Source: JBCDIQ01 sp039024295 (GTDB taxonomy: Bacteria; Bacteroidota; Bacteroidia; J057). Taken from it: 9,163 bases of DNA. The notes beneath the pieces were generated by a model that was not told where the DNA came from, searched no databases, and saw only the letters and a program-made list of their open reading frames with translations. The stretch spans positions 1 through 9,163 of the forward strand of contig JBCDIQ010000235.1 of NCBI GenBank assembly GCA_039024295.1. The letters are read 5' to 3'. A program made the position numbers and the translations under genes. Shown piece by piece: positions 7,201-9,163 of this stretch; the first letter of the stretch is position 1; the number at the start of each line of letters is the position of its first letter.

Positions 7201-7725
7201 GGAGTCACAATGTACCGGTCGGTCAAAGGTCGCCACCACAGAGGTGGTACTACAGGGAGGATTTAATCCCTTAAGTGCCAGATTTGGTAAAACGGGCAGG
7301 TCCACATCGGCTTTCCAGCGGATTACCCAGCCGGTACAGGTGATGTTGGCATCAGAAATGAAATTGAGGGTGATACAGCTATCGGTAGAAGAAATGGTAG
7401 GCGGAAGATTGGTACCGGAATATCCAGGACCAATTTGTGGTGCCAGCGTATCTGCCCCATCAAATACGCGAAGTGAGTCAAAATCCAGTTCCGTACAAAA
7501 CGCTGCAAAGGTCAAGGTGATCCGTCGCGCACCGGGCACACAGACGGTGAAGGTATAGTTTTCGTTGTGGTCATAATGGCCCGGGAGGGTGCCTTGTCCG
7601 CTGGAAAGTAAGGTGCCTTTACAGTCATCGACCATGTTGTTCGACATGGTATACGTCGGCTGTGCCCATACAGACCCCCAACATAGAAGCAGCAATAAAC
7701 TGAGGGAGAAATACAAACGATTCAT
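4213..7725 (-). CDS. Large secreted modular protein: CUB, Ig-like repeats, PKD, T9SS type B sorting domain
   Basis: From ATG 7725 the protein is 1170 residues. It begins with a clear signal peptide (MNRLYFSLSLLLLLCWGSVWA, cut near AQ). The frame is open up to 7839, but the signal peptide fixes the start. Domains (numbered from the longer frame; subtract 38): CUB at 73-177 (YTFTVC, LRVFDGADT, YSGTNLP, GWVIRW); Ig-like regions at 181-368; seven repeats at 377-865; an Ig-like region at 878-944; another at 945-1020; PKD-like at 1021-1108 (WNFGDGTTAPYTG, HTYP); and the C-terminal sorting domain at 1115-1208, with PSAFSPNGDQINDVF, LQIFDRWGRIVFE, GWDG and ending GTVTLIR. That ending is the gliding-motility-associated, type B, T9SS signal: the protein crosses the inner membrane by Sec, the outer membrane by T9SS, and ends up on the surface or released. 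Probable role: adhesion or glycan/protein binding. No catalytic domain is recognised. It appears monocistronic, 95 nt before hipB. Confidence 0.95.
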   Translation of the reverse strand: MNRLYFSLSLLLLLCWGSVWAQPTYTMSNNMVDDCKGTLLSSGQGTLPGHYDHNENYTFTVCVPGARRITLTFAAFCTELDFDSLRVFDGADTLAPQIGPGYSGTNLPPTISSTDSCITLNFISDANITCTGWVIRWKADVDLPVLPNLALKGLNPPCSTTSVVATFDRPVHCDSVSAGSFSLGGPIGNSVTNASPVNCVGDSTTQVQLTFAPGLNQSGFYTVTYTNFFLDQCDSLWTLVTSDTILVNDCPLEVDPYVDSDTICEGSCTKLYANASGGDFLTYQYSWSPTLPATGGPINICPTTTTVYTVTVTDGAGSTPATGSVRVVVLPAPSMPAAQTVCESDAPFMLTATPAGGSWSGPGIDSNGSGMFDPDDAGPGVHTVVYDGPNGCPGIVVITVREIDAGPPQAACPGTGPFSMTGFSPAGGIWSGPNITANGRVTPTANAGTFTVTYTFNGCSDTKEINIDTITISPIDTICESAGITSLIATPVGGVWVGNGITNPVGRFDPERAGGGTHRLQYQISGCQKEFDIFVKAISVGDNLLACPLQPAFTLPAPTPPGGYWKGLGITDSLLGIFDPQVEGRRYNDTLLYVVDGCSARQIVRVRYTEIGEDTLSFCPSDESFELNFNNTGRSPWNGDWTGAGVTDPNFPGDFDPSIAGPGFHTLVYTANTCADSMVMEVFPPTIPTDTLVCEGTPPFSIITTLPGGSWQGPGIGDTTQGRFDPRLSGVGVHTVYYLPPTGCLDSIEVEVYRPPSPNFTNLAQGYCYKDTNYVIIATPAGGTFTGPGMTGNIFNPAAAGPGQHTITYRVGQGECAREVEGIVTVGDPLSLQMAFIQDSICFGEFVTLSATASGGATGNIRYTWNQGLGEGRNQPVSPEQTTVYTLVVTDGCTQPLSGQVTVFVAPQFELSFRGSGPVCFGEQGYAIVEVDGPNLYAFEWNTNPPFGGDSLAAPTGFNYVVTVTDLLTRCQDSDRTEITSFPFVRANFNVVPNAECVTMDDPVVQLLDLSTGGTVGQWNFGDGTTAPYTGGSPPPHTYPAVQQDYTVSLVLSVDGNCPDTATSTACVVPPESGIAIPSAFSPNGDQINDVFLPLTLGVSNYRLQIFDRWGRIVFETDDPAQGWDGTRRGSDVPEGVYVYLITGLIIDNNPDNNYLQLSLKESGTVTLIR
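5245..6711 (-). repeat. Seven tandem ~70-residue Ig-like repeats with paired cysteines
   Basis: Seven coding repeats of 67-75 residues follow the pattern C-x(n)-TPAGGxWxGPGI-x(n)-GxFDPxxAGPGxHTVxY-x(n)-GC-x(n)-VxV. In the longer-frame numbering the first and second cysteines are at 380/430, 450/497, 517/565, 585/636, 657/712, 732/782 and 806/854, about 50 residues apart, which suggests one disulfide per repeat in an exported protein. The copies are well diverged, so the array is old. Unit 2 has lost the FDP motif (VTP) and unit 4 has a changed AGPG (EGRR). Confidence 0.8.
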
Positions 7726-7861
7726 GCAAAATGGTGCTTGGAGTAGGGACGGTCTCGAAGCTAGGCTATCAAGACTCGGCCATTTACCAAGATAAAAATT
7801 TTGCGGAGAAATGTTGATAAAGTTTGTGGTCAGGGACAATCAGTATTCCTGAGAATATCGC

Positions 7862-7873
7862 TTGTGATCACAA
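7862..7873. promoter_or_regulatory. Perfect 12-bp palindrome TTGTGATCACAA
   Basis: A perfect palindrome lies 8 nt past the stop of the parE pseudogene and 136 nt before the start of the large secreted protein. It could be a regulator site for the secreted protein. It lacks the 6-nt spacer of a CRP site. A function is not established; the remaining 7726-7881 gap shows no strong promoter. Confidence 0.25.
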
Positions 7874-7881
7874 AAAATCTG

Positions 7882-8069
7882 TTACAACCTATCTTTGAGG
7901 CGAGCTAAAAGGTCCATTTTTTCGTGAAGGATAGCAATGATCAGAATAGGTAACCCAGTTCGCTCCAGCGCGAATATATAATGCCTTTGACAGTGAAGAG
8001 AGCGAGGGTATAGTCTAAAATACGATCAAAATCAGGAGCTGCTAAAGGTGATATTTCATACTGGACCAT
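7882..8069 (-). pseudogene. parE: ParE-type toxin pseudogene with internal deletion and frameshift
   Basis: The ATG at 8069-8067 overlaps the antitoxin stop by one base (TAATG), the usual toxin position. The first frame reads MVQYEISPLAAPDFDRILDY and continues to an early TGA at 7943-7941 (42 codons). A second frame, ending at TAA 7884-7882, reads RSLHCQRHYIF, then ILIIAILHEKMDLLARLKDRL. The first frame is a ParE N-terminus and the second is a typical ParE C-terminus, including the HYIF strand and the ILH-(x)2-MD motif. The whole locus is 188 nt, where a ParE of 95-100 residues needs about 290-300 nt. So roughly 100-115 nt of the middle are missing and the reading frame is broken near 7997-8010. 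The toxin is therefore probably dead. A sequencing error could explain the frame change but not the missing length. Confidence 0.8.
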
Positions 8070-8320
8070 TACTGACTTTCGTGTCTTTTTAGCACGCCCT
8101 CTGCAATTTCATCCAATGTTGGAGTTGGCTGATCTTGGATTGCTTCTGCTTTGGCAATTCTTTGTTGCAAGAATATTAATAATTCTTGCCATGCAGCCTC
8201 GTCATTTTCGGAGTTGAAAATCCTGTCAAGGACAAGCTCACGAATGCTTTTTCCTTGAATTGCCGCCATGGACTTTATCAGGTGGTGTTGTTCGGGAGAT
8301 ACTTCTATGCTCAATCTCAT
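8069..8320 (-). CDS. RelB/ParD-like antitoxin of a ParE-type TA module
   Basis: This 83-residue protein starts with a probable ribbon-helix-helix segment: the strand MRLSIEVSPEQ followed by two helices around HHLIKSMAAIQGKSIRELVL. It continues as an acidic helical tail (EAAWQELLIFLQQRIAKAEA ... TLDEIAEGVLKRHES), a form like that of ParD/PaaA-type antitoxins, whose C-terminus wraps the toxin. The N-terminus should bind the operon's own promoter. It is immediately followed, with a 1-nt overlap, by the broken parE, so it is an orphan antitoxin. It may protect against related ParE toxins elsewhere, or simply remain as a regulator (inference). The frame is intact. Confidence 0.8.
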   Translation of the reverse strand: MRLSIEVSPEQHHLIKSMAAIQGKSIRELVLDRIFNSENDEAAWQELLIFLQQRIAKAEAIQDQPTPTLDEIAEGVLKRHESQ

Positions 8321-8337
8321 ACCTTAATTTATCACAT

Positions 8338-8373
8338 AGTGTACAAATGTTCATGTTGCTCGAATGTGCAAAT
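8338..8373. promoter_or_regulatory. Direct repeats upstream of the antitoxin (possible operator)
   Basis: On the minus strand, ATTTGCACATT (8373-8363) and ATTTGTACACT (8348-8338) form two near-identical 11-mers (9 of 11 bases the same) set 25 nt apart, just before the antitoxin start at 8320. The spacing is between two and three helical turns. RHH antitoxins often bind repeated short sites in this location. No convincing -33/-7 pair was found here. Confidence 0.35.
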
Positions 8374-8375
8374 TC

Positions 8376-8394
8376 AATCCTGAACCTGAGGATT
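8376..8394. terminator. Weak hairpin after the RNA methyltransferase gene
   Basis: AATCCT (8376-8381) and AGGATT (8389-8394) make a 6-bp stem with a 7-nt loop, 29 nt past the methyltransferase stop. On the minus strand the run after it is GAATTTG, so there is no proper U-tract. The T-rich flank lies on the plus-strand side, where no gene ends. It is at best a weak terminator. Confidence 0.25.
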
Positions 8395-8422
8395 TTATTT
8401 ATAATCAAATCGAGGAATCCCA

Positions 8423-8980
8423 TCATTGGGCTTCTCTCCACCAAATCCCCATCTGCGACACCATCCAATGCAACACAATACCTGCCGTAACGGAAATATT
8501 GAGGCTATGCTTGGTCCCAAACTGAGGGATTTCCAGGCATAAATCGGCCAAGTCCAGGATTTCTTGTTGCACCCCAGTGATCTCATGTCCCAAGACCAAT
8601 GCAATGGGCTGATGTTCAAGCGGGATAAAATCTTCTAGCGGCATGGTATTTTCGGCCTGCTCTACCGGCAATAGTTGGTAGCCTTGCTCCTTGAGTTCTT
8701 TGCACAACACCACAGCATCCGGGTGATGTTCCCAGTCCACACTTTCTTCTGCTCCGATAGCAGTTTTGCGAATTTCCCGATGGGGGGGCTTGGGCGTAAT
8801 GCCGCACATATATACTTTGTCAATCCTGAACGCATCTGCTGTGCGCAGGACTGAGCCCACATTGTGCATCGACCGCACGTTGTCCAGCACCAAGGCGATA
8901 GGAAATTTAGGAGCTTCATGGAACGCCTCTACCGTAAGTCGCTCCATCTCATCTACCGGTAGCTTTCGATACTTTGTCAT
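8423..8980 (-). CDS. SpoU/TrmH-family RNA 2'-O-ribose methyltransferase
   Basis: This 185-residue protein carries the three SPOUT motifs: motif 1 LDNVRSMHNVGSVLRTAD (32-49) with N34, N40 and the likely catalytic R46; motif 2 ALVLGHEITGV (127-137) with E133; motif 3 LEIPQFGTKHSLNISVTAG (149-167) with N161 and S163. The knotted C-terminal fold should bind S-adenosylmethionine and transfer its methyl group to a ribose 2'-OH in tRNA or rRNA. The small size, without an N-terminal RNA-binding extension, matches TrmH-type members common in Bacteroidota. The target nucleotide cannot be read from the sequence. The start ATG is 3 nt after the stop of the preceding gene (TAACCTATG), so both are likely one transcript. 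Confidence 0.92.
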   Translation of the reverse strand: MTKYRKLPVDEMERLTVEAFHEAPKFPIALVLDNVRSMHNVGSVLRTADAFRIDKVYMCGITPKPPHREIRKTAIGAEESVDWEHHPDAVVLCKELKEQGYQLLPVEQAENTMPLEDFIPLEHQPIALVLGHEITGVQQEILDLADLCLEIPQFGTKHSLNISVTAGIVLHWMVSQMGIWWREAQ

Positions 8981-8983
8981 AGG

Positions 8984-9163
8984 TTACCATTCGTCTTCGT
9001 CATAATCCGGGTACTGTTCGGGTGCTTTTCCTTTTTTGGCCACAACTCTAGGAGATTTGACCAATTCTTCTTCCAGCATCTCCTCTATTGTACACTCAAA
9101 TTCCCAGTTATCTCCAAAATCAAAGATGTATAGAAAAGGTTTTCGAAGGGCTAATTTTCCTTC
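8984..9163 (-). CDS. pRiA4b ORF-3-like protein (C-terminal 59 residues; 5' end outside window)
   Basis: The frame is open from the window edge to TAA at 8986-8984. The visible part reads FLYIFDFGDNWEFE, then TIEEMLEEE, and finally VVAKKGKAPEQYPDYDEDEW. The DFGDxWEhExxxE block followed by a G-x-APxQYPDYDE ending is the signature of the plasmid pRiA4b ORF-3 family. The biochemical function of this family is not known to me. The N-terminal part is off the window. It sits 3 nt upstream of the methyltransferase gene and is probably cotranscribed with it, though there is no evident functional link. Confidence 0.8.
   Translation of the reverse strand, partial: EGKLALRKPFLYIFDFGDNWEFECTIEEMLEEELVKSPRVVAKKGKAPEQYPDYDEDEW

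Noticed and set aside
7115..7558. 147-codon plus-strand open frame
   Set aside because: It is antisense to the CUB and Ig-like coding region and shows no family features.
7726..7839. 5' extension of the secreted protein to ATG 7839
   Set aside because: The signal peptide begins at ATG 7725; 38 extra residues in front would bury it.
7862..7873. CRP binding site
   Set aside because: The TGTGA and TCACA halves are directly joined without the 6-nt spacer a CRP site needs.
7882..8069. Programmed frameshift in parE rather than a pseudogene
   Set aside because: No slippery run is seen at the frame change, and about a third of the expected toxin length is missing, so a shift would not restore a full ParE.
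8984..9163. Part of an insertion sequence or plasmid, because of the pRiA4b family name
   Set aside because: The family is named after a plasmid but occurs on chromosomes; no transposase, terminal inverted repeats or target duplication are seen.

Overview
All genes recognised here lie on the minus strand and read leftward from 9163 to 1. The organism is very probably a member of the Bacteroidota, perhaps a Saprospiria/Lewinella-type lineage. The main evidence is a large secreted protein ending in a gliding-motility/type IX secretion C-terminal sorting domain, plus promoter-like elements of the Bacteroidota type (TTG, about 20 nt, TAnnTTTG-like) and weak Shine-Dalgarno sequences. The phylum call is fairly firm; the class is a guess.

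In gene order, from high to low coordinates: (1) the 3' end of a pRiA4b ORF-3-like gene (9163-8984), 3 nt from a SpoU/TrmH-type RNA 2'-O-ribose methyltransferase (8980-8423). (2) A RelB/ParD-like antitoxin (8320-8069) overlapping by 1 nt the start of a ParE-type toxin pseudogene (8069-7882), which has lost its middle and is frameshifted. (3) A secreted modular protein of about 1170 residues (7725-4213): signal peptide, CUB domain, Ig-like domains, seven roughly 70-residue repeats each with a cysteine pair, a PKD-like domain and a type B T9SS sorting domain. (4) A hipB-like regulator and a hipS-like short HipA N-domain gene (4117-3568) with a good operator, but no HipT/HipA kinase after them. 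(5) A two-gene unit: a P-loop ATPase (3372-2008) overlapping by 11 nt a TPR gene (2018 to beyond position 1) whose N-terminal domain looks like a degenerate NTPase.

The most intriguing part is unit 5. An intact ATPase (Walker A GMRGSGKT, Walker B, sensor-2-like GGGSPRELLR, probable winged helix) is translationally coupled to a partner with no visible Walker A, a Walker-B-like strand and at least nine TPR-like units of exactly 48 residues. The TPR array is about 30% G+C, whereas the partner's own N-terminal domain and the ATPase are about 50% G+C, so one open reading frame contains a sharp compositional break near 1375. This fits a STAND-like or conflict-type two-component NTPase with a separately evolving sensor array, but function is not shown.

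Both toxin-antitoxin loci keep an intact antitoxin side and have lost, or never had, the toxin here. With a palindromic intergenic repeat between the hip remnant and the ATPase unit, this suggests an accessory region with repeated rearrangement.

No stretch longer than 300 bases lacks a gene. The intergenic gaps are 3373-3520 (palindromic repeat, promoter-like elements), 4118-4212 (operator and promoter), 7726-7881 (a 12-bp palindrome, otherwise nothing clear) and 8321-8422 (direct repeats and a weak hairpin). No rRNA, tRNA, CRISPR array, insertion sequence or replication origin was seen.
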